This document shows positions 44,905-53,990 of a DNA stretch of 64,000 nucleotides, piece after piece. Position 1 is the stretch's first letter; each line of letters begins with the position of its first letter. This stretch comes from UBA6107 sp034430175 (GTDB lineage Bacteria; Chloroflexota; Anaerolineae; Anaerolineales; Anaerolineaceae): contig DAOUFI010000020.1 in NCBI GenBank assembly GCA_034430175.1, positions 1 to 64,000 of the forward strand. Reading direction: 5' to 3'. The position numbers and the translations under genes were made by a program. The notes beneath the pieces are model-generated. The model did not search any database. It was not told where the DNA came from and saw only the letters and a list, made by a program, of their open reading frames with translations.

Positions 44905-45612
44905 ATGATTTTGGTGATCATCAGTGATACTGAAGTCCGGCAAAACATCGAAGCCAATGTTCTTCAACCATTAGGGCTTGAGGTAGCGATCGCGGAAAAC
45001 GAGAAAACCGGCCTCGAAATGGCAATTGTCCAGGATCCTCAATTGATCCTGGTGGATGGAAAAAATGGGGACATTACCAAGAAAACGATAATTCCCATTT
45101 TGCGCCAATCTGGTTCCTCATCGCCTATCATTTATGTGGCTGATGCGAGCGACGCCGAACTACTCGAGGCGTTCAGATTCGGCATCAGTGATTTCATCAA
45201 ATTACCACTGGATATTGCAGAGGCGCAAAGCACGATTATCCGGATCATTGAGAAATCAGATGCTGATCGAGAACGGCAATTTAGTAATCAGAAGTTGCTA
45301 TTGGATGAGGCTGTGCGGATTACGCTTACGACCCTTTCGCACTATTTAAATAACTACCTGACCGCCCTTTCTGGCAATCTCACCCTGCTATCTGAGGCAT
45401 TGCAAAATCAAGATTCACTTGAGCGGCAAATGGAAATTCTCACAAAGAGCAAAAGGGATTTGGCCAATATCAAAAAAGTGATCGAGGTGTTGGTTAACAC
45501 AACAATCTTCAAACTGACAGAATATGATGATTCGGCTAAAATGATAGATATTGATGGATTGTTATTCTCTGAATTGAATCGTATTATGGATTCTGATATC
45601 GATAGCGTGTAA
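44905..45612 (+). CDS. Receiver protein with kinase-dimerisation remnant
   Basis: A 235-residue protein: an atypical receiver (phosphoacceptor-like Asp51, Lys98, Ala80 in place of the usual Ser/Thr) followed by a helical pair with an H-box-like LSHYLNNYLTALSGN (His145). No ATPase domain follows. It may sequester or relay phosphate from the large hybrid kinase next door. Confidence 0.75.
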   Translation: MILVIISDTEVRQNIEANVLQPLGLEVAIAENEKTGLEMAIVQDPQLILVDGKNGDITKKTIIPILRQSGSSSPIIYVADASDAELLEAFRFGISDFIKLPLDIAEAQSTIIRIIEKSDADRERQFSNQKLLLDEAVRITLTTLSHYLNNYLTALSGNLTLLSEALQNQDSLERQMEILTKSKRDLANIKKVIEVLVNTTIFKLTEYDDSAKMIDIDGLLFSELNRIMDSDIDSV

Positions 45613-45694
45613 GAATAACCCAAATCCATTCAAGAATTACCAATTTGGCGTTGGCCACGCAAGAATTTTTGGGATGAGGATGTGAATTGACCTT

Positions 45695-48445
45695 ATGAGT
45701 TCATCAAAAGAAGCTGATTCGGTTTCGAACGATAACTCTGCTTTTAATCAACTGTTTACAAGTTTGCTGTCGGACTTTATTTTATCGGGTATCGATAATG
45801 TGGAATCCATTATCGCGCTTGGTCTGGAAAAAATTGCCAGATTCTATGATGTCGATGAAGCATTTATTGGATTATTTGATGAAAAAACCAGCGATTGGAG
45901 CTACTTCTTCAAATGGACTGAAAGTGAAGGAACTGTAGGGGCTGACGATAAAAACACGTTACCATTGAAGATGTTTCCCTGGTCGCAAAAAAGAATTCTT
46001 TCTGGCTATGAAATTAAGGTCAATCATCTTGAAAACAGCGCTTTGTTGAAAGGAAAGCCCGATTACCTGGTTTATTTGGAAACGGGTCTAAAGTCGATAT
46101 TAATCGAGCCTTTATCCGTCAAAAGAAAGATCGTTCCTGGTGTGATCGCGCTATGGTCAAGGAAGCGGGAAGTAGTTTGGGCCAAAGATGACTCAAAAAA
46201 CTTGAGTTTATTGGGGGATGTGCTGGCGAACTTGATCGATGCCAGGATCGTTGAATTGGAACGAATAAATCGGGAAAGATACATCACAATCCTAAATAAA
46301 TTCACCCAATATGTCTTTGAGGTAAATGATTTTCATGATGTTCTGAACAAAATGTCAGCCGATCTGTGTGATTTGATGCGGGCGGATTTTTGCGGGTTCG
46401 GACTACTGGATGAAAATAGGAAAACGGTGGTACCTATTGGGGTGGCGGGAATAAATGCCAACGAGTTTCTTAAAATCGGTGAGATTCCCGTTGCGGGTTC
46501 TATGACAGAACGGGTGCTTCGCACTGGAAAGCGATTGGTTCTTGAGAACGTTGAATCAAGTGATTTTCGAGACAATATCATCAAGAAAATAATTCCGATA
46601 AAGTCGTTTATAGTAATGCCAATCAAGACAGCCAAGAAAAGGTTTGGTTCATTTATCATCGGCTATTGTTCCGAAAAAAAATTCTCAGACCAAGAAATCG
46701 AAATGTGCCAGCAGGCAGCGGCACAGATTACCTTATCGATTAATAACATTCAATCTTACATGGATAATGTACAGCATATCGAAGAAATGAACACGCTGTC
46801 CATTATGTCTACCGCGTTACGCAAAGCCCAGTCGCTTTTAGAAATCCCCGGAAAAGTCATCGACCGAATCATCGCCATGCATTTGGCTGAAAATGTCGCG
46901 ATGATCATTTTTGAGAACCCGGAGGATCCTCCCAGCCTTGTAAAGGGTGGTGGGGAATGGGCATTGAAGACAAAAGAAGATTTGCAATCATTGCTATCTC
47001 CATTGACCGATAAAGTGATGAAATCGGGAAAGGTAATCCTGGACGATGATTTTTATCGGACTGTTACTGGCCAAACCGGAGATACAGGAACGAGTGATCT
47101 ACATGTACTTGGATTCCCGCTCAACGCGAACCTGCAAACCCTGGGTGTGTTTTTTGTTGGTAGTAAGAACGGTTTTGATGAAAAGCGGATCAGTCTTTTG
47201 AATGCTTTATCTGAGACGATCGCTAATGCGGTTTATCGTCAATCTGTATTTGATAATATGCAAGTACACCTGGAAACCTTGAGGAATACGAAGATCCAGT
47301 TGGTACAGAGCGAAAAACTGGCTGCCATTGGTGAATTAATCGCCGGTGTTGCTCATGAATTAAATAACCCGCTGACCACTATTACCCTTTCGGCTGAGTT
47401 GTTGCTACAACAGTCAGTTAGCGAACAAGAAATTTACGATCTCGGTAAGATCGTTTCTGAATCACAACGCGCTGCCAAGATCGTTAAATCATTGCTCGAT
47501 TTTTCACGACAACGGGCGCCGGAAAGAAAACCGGTATCGATCAATCAATTGATTAAGAGTACCGCTGATCTGGTTTCCTGGGAATTGATAAAGAACAACA
47601 TTAATTGGCGATTCATGTTTGATGAGGATCTTCCTGTTACCGTGGCGGACCCCAACCAATTGAAACAGGTTTTCATCAATATCATTAATAATTCGGTTCA
47701 GGCGATAATGAAGCACAACAGACCTGGTGAGATCAAAATCATCACTGAAGTTGGGCCCGCGATGTTTTTTGGCAAGGTAAGCAGCGAGGAAAACATCATT
47801 CGCATCATCTTTCAAGACAATGGTCCGGGAATTCCTCCCTCCGTGTTGCCAAAAATTTTCGATCCATTTTTCACAACGAAAAACGTTAACGAGGGTACCG
47901 GTTTGGGGTTATCGGTATGTCATGGCATCATCACTGAGCACAAAGGTCATATTTGGGCAGAAAACGTTGATGAGGGTGGAACAAAGATCATAATCGAAAT
48001 CCCGATCATCACTCCTGAAGCAAGTTCTGAGAGCGGGGTCAATATCACTTATAACCGATTATCTTCCAGTGAACGCTTGTTGATCGTGGAAGACGAAGAA
48101 GCAGTTTTGGAAGTGATGCAGCGGGCATTGATGCGGAAAGGATTTGCCATTGATGGGGTGAACAATGGTGAAGCGGGATTGCAATACCTGAAGGAGAAAC
48201 GATATTCGGTAATTATCTGCGATATTCGGATGTCAGGGATGAATGGTTTTGATTTTTACCAGGAGGTCCAGAAAATCGATCCGCGCATGGCTCGCAGGAT
48301 CATTTTTACTTCGGGTGATTCGATCAGGAAAGAATCTTTAAATTTTATCAAAATGACCGGAGCAACATTCATCCCAAAGCCATTTGAACTTAGTCAATTA
48401 ATCACCGTAGTTCAGGAAAAGATTGAAAGTCTTCGAAAAGAATGA
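45695..48445 (+). CDS. GAF hybrid sensor histidine kinase
   Basis: A 916-residue cytoplasmic kinase. Three GAF-like regions (about 25-190, 195-365, 385-530) precede a HisKA domain with His554 (GVAHELNNPL), an HATPase with N-box NIINNSVQAI and DNGPGIP plus GTGLGLS, and a C-terminal receiver with Asp843 (ICDIRMSGMNG). All catalytic boxes are intact, unlike the two degenerate kinases of the island. No transmembrane segment, so the signal is internal. Confidence 0.93.
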   Translation: MSSSKEADSVSNDNSAFNQLFTSLLSDFILSGIDNVESIIALGLEKIARFYDVDEAFIGLFDEKTSDWSYFFKWTESEGTVGADDKNTLPLKMFPWSQKRILSGYEIKVNHLENSALLKGKPDYLVYLETGLKSILIEPLSVKRKIVPGVIALWSRKREVVWAKDDSKNLSLLGDVLANLIDARIVELERINRERYITILNKFTQYVFEVNDFHDVLNKMSADLCDLMRADFCGFGLLDENRKTVVPIGVAGINANEFLKIGEIPVAGSMTERVLRTGKRLVLENVESSDFRDNIIKKIIPIKSFIVMPIKTAKKRFGSFIIGYCSEKKFSDQEIEMCQQAAAQITLSINNIQSYMDNVQHIEEMNTLSIMSTALRKAQSLLEIPGKVIDRIIAMHLAENVAMIIFENPEDPPSLVKGGGEWALKTKEDLQSLLSPLTDKVMKSGKVILDDDFYRTVTGQTGDTGTSDLHVLGFPLNANLQTLGVFFVGSKNGFDEKRISLLNALSETIANAVYRQSVFDNMQVHLETLRNTKIQLVQSEKLAAIGELIAGVAHELNNPLTTITLSAELLLQQSVSEQEIYDLGKIVSESQRAAKIVKSLLDFSRQRAPERKPVSINQLIKSTADLVSWELIKNNINWRFMFDEDLPVTVADPNQLKQVFINIINNSVQAIMKHNRPGEIKIITEVGPAMFFGKVSSEENIIRIIFQDNGPGIPPSVLPKIFDPFFTTKNVNEGTGLGLSVCHGIITEHKGHIWAENVDEGGTKIIIEIPIITPEASSESGVNITYNRLSSSERLLIVEDEEAVLEVMQRALMRKGFAIDGVNNGEAGLQYLKEKRYSVIICDIRMSGMNGFDFYQEVQKIDPRMARRIIFTSGDSIRKESLNFIKMTGATFIPKPFELSQLITVVQEKIESLRKE

Positions 48446-48519
48446 ATTGTTATTGCCTGATTAATCGGATAATTTCAGAAAAAAATGACGGAAATTATAC
48501 TAAAAATGACATTATTCTC

Positions 48520-48548
48520 TTGACTTTATGTAAATTATCGGATAATCT
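48520..48548 (+). promoter_or_regulatory. Promoter of glutamate dehydrogenase leader
   Basis: TTGACT (48520-48525) and TAATCT (48543-48548) are 17 bases apart, giving a transcription start near 48555 and a leader of about 145 bases. Confidence 0.65.
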
Positions 48549-48554
48549 TAAATT

Positions 48555-48640
48555 ACAGATAAGCGAGGAAGCGTGAAGAGAGACTCACAACCCTCAACGC
48601 AAGTTTGCGGGCACAGGACCGAGGTGCCCGCTTTTTATTT
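48555..48640 (+). ncRNA. Leader RNA with attenuator-like terminator before gdhA
   Basis: The region between promoter and gene holds a strong terminator: GCGGGCAC (48607-48614) pairs with GTGCCCGC (48624-48631), followed by TTTTTATTT. A smaller alternative hairpin (CGCA/TGCG, 48598-48609) shares three bases with its 5' arm, so the two exclude each other. This is the layout of an attenuator or riboswitch, but the sequence does not match a class I know. It could also be a short independent RNA ending there. Confidence 0.5.
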
Positions 48641-48701
48641 GTTTCTACCTGCCTGATGAAAGGCAGAAGGACTTTATCCTAACAGGTAAGGAGTGAACTG
48701 A

Positions 48702-49988
48702 ATGGCAAACAGTATTAATGCTTTTGAAATGGCACAGCGCCAATTCGACCATGTAGCCGAGTTATTGAAACTCGACCCCCAGGTCAGTGAAATGTTACGC
48801 TGGCCACTGCGTGAGTTCCATTTCCGCATCCCCGTACGCATGGATGATGGCACTCTGCGTGTTTTCCAGGGTTTCCGTGTTCAACACAACGACGCCCGCG
48901 GACCCAATAAAGGTGGTATTCGCTTCCATCCTGCCGAAACGATCGATACCGTCCGCGCCCTGGCCACCTGGATGACCTGGAAATGCGCCGTGGCTGATAT
49001 TCCCCTCGGTGGTGGTAAAGGTGGCGTTATTGTCGATCCAGCCACCCTCTCCGTGGGTGAAAAGGAACGTCTGTGCCGTGGTTGGGTGCAACAGATGTGG
49101 AAGAACATCGGTCCGCGCCAGGATGTTCCCGCTCCAGATGTAGGCACCACCCCGCAGATGATGGGCTGGATGATGGATGAATATTCCAAGCTCACCGGCC
49201 AGTACACCCCCGGCACGATCACCGGTAAACCCCTCGGCGGTGGCGGTTCTTTGGGCCGCACCGAAGCCACCGGTTTTGGTGTGATCTACCATGTACGCGA
49301 AGCCATGAAGCACCTCAAGATGCAACCCGAAAAATGTGTGGCAGCCATTCAGGGTTTCGGTAATGTGGCTCAATACGCAGCCATCGGCTTCATCGAGATT
49401 CTCAAGGGCAAGGTACTGTGCGTTTCTTATTACGACCGCGCCGACAAAGTCTCTTACACCGTCAGTAAGAAAGACGGTATCGATCCTCACTTCCTGATGA
49501 CCATCACCGACCAGTACGGCACGATCGACAAAGCCAAGGCGAAAGCCGCTGGCTATGAGATCGAAGACGGCGGTGCCTGGATCAGCAAGGAAGCCGACGT
49601 GTTGATCCCGGCTGCCCTCGAAGGCCAGGTCAACGCTGAGACCGTCAAGCTCATCAACCCCAGGGTCAAGATCGTGGCCGAAGGCGCGAATGGTCCCTGC
49701 ACTCCCGAAGCAGATGAGTTTTTCAAATCCAAGAACATCTTTGTCATTCCCGATTTCTTGTGCAACTCCGGTGGCGTGACCGTTTCTTACTTTGAAGGTG
49801 TCCAGAATGACATGAACTACTACTGGACTCGCGAAGAAGTCATCGAAAAACTCGATACTAAGATGACCATCGCCTTCAAGGCTGTGCTCGATATGAGCCT
49901 GGATCGCAAGGTCTACACTCGCGATGCTGCTTATATGGTCGCCATCGACCGCGTGGTCAAAGCCATGCAGCTTAGAGGCTGGGTGTAA
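48702..49988 (+). CDS. gdhA: Glutamate dehydrogenase (Glu/Leu/Phe/Val family)
   Basis: A 428-residue NAD(P)-dependent dehydrogenase that interconverts glutamate and 2-oxoglutarate. Visible signatures: GPNKGGIRFHP, the catalytic-Lys region PLGGGKGGVIVDP, APDVGTTPQMMGWMMDEYS and the Rossmann motif QGFGNVAQYAA. Length and order are typical of the hexameric small-subunit class. It has a separate promoter and terminator. Confidence 0.96.
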   Translation: MANSINAFEMAQRQFDHVAELLKLDPQVSEMLRWPLREFHFRIPVRMDDGTLRVFQGFRVQHNDARGPNKGGIRFHPAETIDTVRALATWMTWKCAVADIPLGGGKGGVIVDPATLSVGEKERLCRGWVQQMWKNIGPRQDVPAPDVGTTPQMMGWMMDEYSKLTGQYTPGTITGKPLGGGGSLGRTEATGFGVIYHVREAMKHLKMQPEKCVAAIQGFGNVAQYAAIGFIEILKGKVLCVSYYDRADKVSYTVSKKDGIDPHFLMTITDQYGTIDKAKAKAAGYEIEDGGAWISKEADVLIPAALEGQVNAETVKLINPRVKIVAEGANGPCTPEADEFFKSKNIFVIPDFLCNSGGVTVSYFEGVQNDMNYYWTREEVIEKLDTKMTIAFKAVLDMSLDRKVYTRDAAYMVAIDRVVKAMQLRGWV

Positions 49989-50007
49989 CCAATCACTTCT
50001 CAAACGA

Positions 50008-50040
50008 AAAACCGGTTTCAATTTTTCGAAACCGGTTTTT
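50008..50040. terminator. Bidirectional terminator after gdhA
   Basis: AAAACCGGTTTC and GAAACCGGTTTT make a 12-base stem with A and T runs on both sides, between convergent genes. Confidence 0.88.
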
Positions 50041-50056
50041 GTTATTTTTAAGTATC

Positions 50057-51094
50057 TTACCACTTAGCGTAATGCTCTTCGGACCAGCCGATCAGATCTT
50101 TGACTTCGATCTTCTTCTTGTCATCTGTCACCACATAGCCGTTGTACTTGCCGAACATCTGGTGTACTTCACTCGCCAATATCACGGCGTTGGTTGCAGC
50201 TACCCGCTCAAAGAAGGGTGTGAATACGAGGTCAAGCCTGCCATCCGGGCTGACCATGTGCCAGGGTTTGTTGTAATCCTTGGGGTCGAAAGTGTAGTCA
50301 ATCTTCCCCAGCTTGTGGACTTTACCATCCAGAATAATGGCATTTTCAGAGGCTGCGGAGGTGTCCCCAAAGCCGTATCCCAGGTTGAGACCGATGCGTT
50401 TCTTGCCTGGAAGGAATCCGGATGCGCTCGACCACACCCAGTGGGAGTTGTATTCCCACACGCCGCGTCCCCAGTCGAGGTTACCCAACGCGGTTTCTGG
50501 CGTCAGTTCAAAACGCTTGCCTTCATATTCCACCCAACCCGAAGCGGGAAGACAATTGAGCTTGTGATTGTAATAGAAGCGTTTGCCGCGGATGGGGATG
50601 ACGATAGTCATCGATTCATGGCCCTTGGGCTGCGCCAGACTGAACTCGGCATTCAGGGCAGAGCCGCCAAACCCCGGCCAATGAACCGAAACCTTGCGGC
50701 TGCCGGGTAGCGCTTCGAACTCCATGCTCAGGTCACCCTTGGCATAAGAGGTTTTTCCCGATTCGGGACTGCGCGGTAGCTTGACCCCGCCGCCCAACGG
50801 CAGGCTCAAGGTTTGTTCGTGGTACTTTCCGGTCTTGAAGTCAATCACGTAGGCAAAGACCATGCCCAGGTAACCCACGTCGCTGATCGTGAAGGAGAAG
50901 AAATGATCAGCGGTGGTAACGGCATAGTAATCCCAGATCTTGATACGCATTTTCTGCCAGAATTTCGTTGGGTAGAAATGGCAATCCTCCAGATTGGCGT
51001 CGAGCACCGGGAAAGGCGCCCAGCCGGCCTGGGTAAGCGTGCCATCCGGATTGAGCAGTTTCCCCGGACCTTTGAGCATTTTTTGAGTGTCCAT
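50057..51094 (-). CDS. DUF2804-family protein
   Basis: A 345-residue protein matching the DUF2804 pattern: FHFSFTISDVGYLGMVFAY-like core near residue 65, GHESMTIVIP, LGNLDWGRGVWEYNSHWVW and INLGYGFGDTSAASENAI-like motifs (read here as GLNLGYGFGDTSAASENAI). The start at 51094 follows AAGGAG at good spacing; a longer frame lacks a site. The family has no agreed function; lipid-binding-like beta architecture is possible. Confidence 0.8.
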   Translation of the reverse strand: MDTQKMLKGPGKLLNPDGTLTQAGWAPFPVLDANLEDCHFYPTKFWQKMRIKIWDYYAVTTADHFFSFTISDVGYLGMVFAYVIDFKTGKYHEQTLSLPLGGGVKLPRSPESGKTSYAKGDLSMEFEALPGSRKVSVHWPGFGGSALNAEFSLAQPKGHESMTIVIPIRGKRFYYNHKLNCLPASGWVEYEGKRFELTPETALGNLDWGRGVWEYNSHWVWSSASGFLPGKKRIGLNLGYGFGDTSAASENAIILDGKVHKLGKIDYTFDPKDYNKPWHMVSPDGRLDLVFTPFFERVAATNAVILASEVHQMFGKYNGYVVTDDKKKIEVKDLIGWSEEHYAKW

Positions 51095-51221
51095 AAACGA
51101 CTCCTTGATGAATGGATTCACCGAAAGGTGTTTTACTATAGAGAGAGCGTGGTTCTCTAATTATATTCCTGCGGTTAAATTAATAGATACCCTAGCAGGT
51201 ATCTATGATTCGGGAAGTAAT

Positions 51222-51926
51222 TTAGATCAAATCGAAAAGGCCGTTAACTGTGCTCATGTTTCGATAGATACGTAGTTCACTTTCGGTGGCCATTTCAATG
51301 ATACGGCGCATGGCACGATCAGCCACCTGGCGGGTTAATTCGCGATCATCCGGGTCACCAACAAAGGTCATCGGGTGCCCCACTGTCATGGCGTACGGAC
51401 CACTGGTATACCAGTGACCAGTTTCTTCATTTCCCGACACGGTTGATTTGATATGTTTGATCCGGTCGCGCAGAAGCCCGATCCCCACTGGAATGATGGG
51501 GGCGCTACTGGCCAAAGCCAGGCGGGCAATACCGGTCCGTGATTGGTGGAATCCGCCCTCGAATGGGCTGATTTCACCTTCCGGGAAGATCATCACGGTA
51601 TGTCCGGCTTTCAAGTGTGCAATGGCGGCATCGATGGCTTCCTGTCCCCGGCCTGGGATTACGGGGATGTGACCAGAGCGGCGTAAATACCTGCCCAGGA
51701 TGGGAACCTGGAACAACACATTATTGATCATGATGAATGATTGTTCGTGCAGCATGGCGGCTACAAAAAAAGGATCGGTGGTTGATGGATGGTTGGCGGC
51801 AATAATCTTGGCGCCTTTGGGAAGCTCGGCATGTTTTACCACATCCAGTTTCAGCATGGTATTTGCATAAGTTCCAACGATGGGAACCGATACGCCATAT
51901 AAGGCTTTTTCAGCAAGGATTGTCAT
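51222..51926 (-). CDS. 1-acylglycerol-3-phosphate acyltransferase-like (PlsC)
   Basis: A 234-residue acyltransferase of the PlsC superfamily. Motif I NHPSTTDPF gives HX4D, motif III is FPEGEISPFEGGF, and PIIPVGIGLL corresponds to motif IV. It probably acylates a lysophospholipid at the membrane inner face. The gap up to the next gene (236 bases) holds a terminator and no other visible gene. Confidence 0.88.
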   Translation of the reverse strand: MTILAEKALYGVSVPIVGTYANTMLKLDVVKHAELPKGAKIIAANHPSTTDPFFVAAMLHEQSFIMINNVLFQVPILGRYLRRSGHIPVIPGRGQEAIDAAIAHLKAGHTVMIFPEGEISPFEGGFHQSRTGIARLALASSAPIIPVGIGLLRDRIKHIKSTVSGNEETGHWYTSGPYAMTVGHPMTFVGDPDDRELTRQVADRAMRRIIEMATESELRIYRNMSTVNGLFDLI

Positions 51927-52115
51927 CTTTTAATTCTCTTCTCTCCAATGTATTCAACTCGCAACTTATGCAAGGATACCGTTAATGGCTTTTCATCGCA
52001 TTGAACCTGAGACACATTCAGGTCATATTGATGGATCTATCCTTGTAGGACAATTGGCATATTGGAATGGTAACGTTATAGTGTAATTAACCCCGTTCAA
52101 CCGGATGAGGTATGC

Positions 52116-52144
52116 AAAAAAGCCTACATTTCTGTAAGCTTTAT
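52116..52144 (-). terminator. Terminator of the GDSL hydrolase gene
   Basis: On the minus strand an imperfect stem (AAAGCTTACA / TGTAGGCTTT) is followed by a T-run, about 20 bases past the stop. Confidence 0.65.
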
Positions 52145-52162
52145 TTTTGATGGAGGTCTGGA

Positions 52163-52822
52163 TTATTTGGTTATTTTTTCGATATAAGGGGTAAGGATTT
52201 CCTGCCAGATCTTGTATCCACCAGCCAGTAAATGCAGGTGATCATTATTCAGCTCAGCCCGAAGTTCACCTTTGTTACCCACGAAATGAGAATACAGATC
52301 GATGTATTCCACTCCCTGGGTTTTTGCAAGATACTTTAATTTATCATTCAGTTTGCAAATACGGCTGGCATAAGATTGAGCTCTGGGCAGCAGTGACTGA
52401 ACGAAAACCTGTGTTGCCGGGGTGGCTGTCTTTATCTTCTCCAAAATTTCACAATATGTTCCCAGGATCATCTCGTCATGACGGTGCTCGAACCAGGGTA
52501 GGTCGTTGGTTCCAATCAAGATGAAGATCGCGGCAGGTTTTCCTACTGTGATGTCATCCAGGCGGGCGAGAACGCCCGTGGTCAGATCGGCGTTGATGCC
52601 ACGGTTCCTGACCGGCTTTCCGGGGAACAGTTCGTCCCAATTGCCGCCGGCGGTAAGGCTGTCACCGAGCATCACGATATCATTTGAATTTACCGGATGC
52701 GCGTTGAAGAAATCGACGCGCTGCAGGTAATGATGGCGCGCAATGGTGTCAACTTCGACCTTGAAGAGCACGAAGATTACCAGAACTGCAACCAGCATTG
52801 TGAGAAGAAAAGTAATTGTCAT
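52163..52822 (-). CDS. Membrane-anchored GDSL/SGNH hydrolase
   Basis: A 219-residue lipase/esterase-like protein with an N-terminal membrane helix (FLLTMLVAVLVIFVLF). Blocks: VMLGDSLTAGGNW (nucleophile Ser), RNRGINADLTT (Gly), FILIGTNDLPW (Asn) and the terminal LNNDHLHLLAGGY (Asp-His). The start at 52822 is seven bases after a TATAAT-like box; an upstream ATG at 52846 is also possible. Likely acts on an ester in the envelope. Confidence 0.87.
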   Translation of the reverse strand: MTITFLLTMLVAVLVIFVLFKVEVDTIARHHYLQRVDFFNAHPVNSNDIVMLGDSLTAGGNWDELFPGKPVRNRGINADLTTGVLARLDDITVGKPAAIFILIGTNDLPWFEHRHDEMILGTYCEILEKIKTATPATQVFVQSLLPRAQSYASRICKLNDKLKYLAKTQGVEYIDLYSHFVGNKGELRAELNNDHLHLLAGGYKIWQEILTPYIEKITK

Positions 52823-52899
52823 ACAGTAATTATACTTTGAAGCCATCGCTGATGGTGAAATTGTATCTTTATTCTCTCATTTCGATTAAAATACAACCT

Positions 52900-53934
52900 A
52901 TGGTAAACACAGATCAATTACTTGAAGTGCTCAAAAAGGTTTCCGACCCTGAATTGGGTCGCAATATTGTCGAACTGGGTATGGTCAAAGACCTGACCAT
53001 CTCTTCCAAGGGTGAAGTTGCCTTCACCATGGCGCTGACCATCCCAGGTTGCCCCATGAAATCTCAAATGGAGCGTGACGCGCGTGTGGCGTTGTTGGCC
53101 GTTGATGGAGTGACCGATGTCAAGATCACATTCGGTGAAATGAGCCAGGAGGAACGCAAAAAGATCTTTGCCAACGCTCGACCTGAACTGCCAAAATTAA
53201 ACGCATTCAACAAGGTTGATAAAGTGATCGCCGTGCTCAGCGGTAAGGGTGGCGTCGGCAAGTCCTCAGTTACTTCGTTGTTAGCCACTGGTCTGGTTCG
53301 CGCGGGCAAAAAAGTGGGAATCCTTGACGCGGATATCACCGGTCCGAGTATTCCCAAGCTTTTCGGTCTACCCGCCGGGGGGCTCAAAGGCTCCGATCAG
53401 GGAATCCTTCCTGCGGTCACCAACAGCGGTATCAAGGTGGTATCGACCAACCTGATGGTGCCCAACGAAAATGCCGCCGTTATCTGGCGCGGACCGATGA
53501 TCTCGGGTATCATCCAGCAGTTCTGGCGCGAGGTACTCTGGGGCGAATTGGATGTGTTACTGGTTGACCTACCACCTGGAACTTCGGACGCGGCGCTCAC
53601 CGTCATGCAGTCCATCCCCATCAATGGGGTGATCTTGGTCTCAACCCCACAGCAGTTGGCCGGGATGGTGGTACGCAAGGCGGACGCTATGCTCAAGCAA
53701 TTGAATATCCCCGTGCTGGCTGTGGTAGAGAACATGAGTTACTACCCCTGCCCAGACACTGGCAAGGATCACTTCATCTTTGGTCCAAGCCACGCGGAGG
53801 AGCTGGCTGAGGCCGTCAAGGCAAAGATGTCGGTCAAGCTGCCCATCGAACCCTGTGTAGCCGAATACGGCGACGCGGGCAAGATCGAAGAGCTCGGTCC
53901 GAGTGGGCTGCAGGAAATCATCCAGTTGCTGTAG
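52900..53934 (+). CDS. Mrp/NBP35-type P-loop ATPase (Fe-S carrier)
   Basis: A 344-residue protein with an N-terminal MIP18 (DUF59) domain (residues 1-85, with SDPELGRNIVELGMV) and a deviant Walker A SGKGGVGKSS (Lys121). Mrp proteins scaffold or carry Fe-S clusters. The usual C-terminal CPxC ligand pair is replaced here by YPCPDTGKD, so only one of the two cysteines remains. Confidence 0.92.
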   Translation: MVNTDQLLEVLKKVSDPELGRNIVELGMVKDLTISSKGEVAFTMALTIPGCPMKSQMERDARVALLAVDGVTDVKITFGEMSQEERKKIFANARPELPKLNAFNKVDKVIAVLSGKGGVGKSSVTSLLATGLVRAGKKVGILDADITGPSIPKLFGLPAGGLKGSDQGILPAVTNSGIKVVSTNLMVPNENAAVIWRGPMISGIIQQFWREVLWGELDVLLVDLPPGTSDAALTVMQSIPINGVILVSTPQQLAGMVVRKADAMLKQLNIPVLAVVENMSYYPCPDTGKDHFIFGPSHAEELAEAVKAKMSVKLPIEPCVAEYGDAGKIEELGPSGLQEIIQLL

Positions 53935-53958
53935 AAATATGGTAGGGGTGATTCTGTT

Positions 53959-53980
53959 GGGGCACGGCACGCTGTGCCCT
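53959..53980. repeat. Short intergenic palindrome
   Basis: GGGGCACGGCAC and GCTGTGCCCT are near-complements; the first 13 bases recur at 29999. It lies between convergent genes and may also end transcription. Confidence 0.5.
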
Positions 53981-53990
53981 TACTTCATCT

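Noticed and set aside
37607..48445. Prophage or anti-phage defence island
   Set aside because: No integrase, phage structural gene, nuclease or toxin is visible; the domains are signalling ones. A defence role remains untested.
48795..50063. Antisense frame of 422 codons opposite glutamate dehydrogenase
   Set aside because: The sense frame is an unmistakable dehydrogenase; the antisense product is compositionally odd and without motifs.
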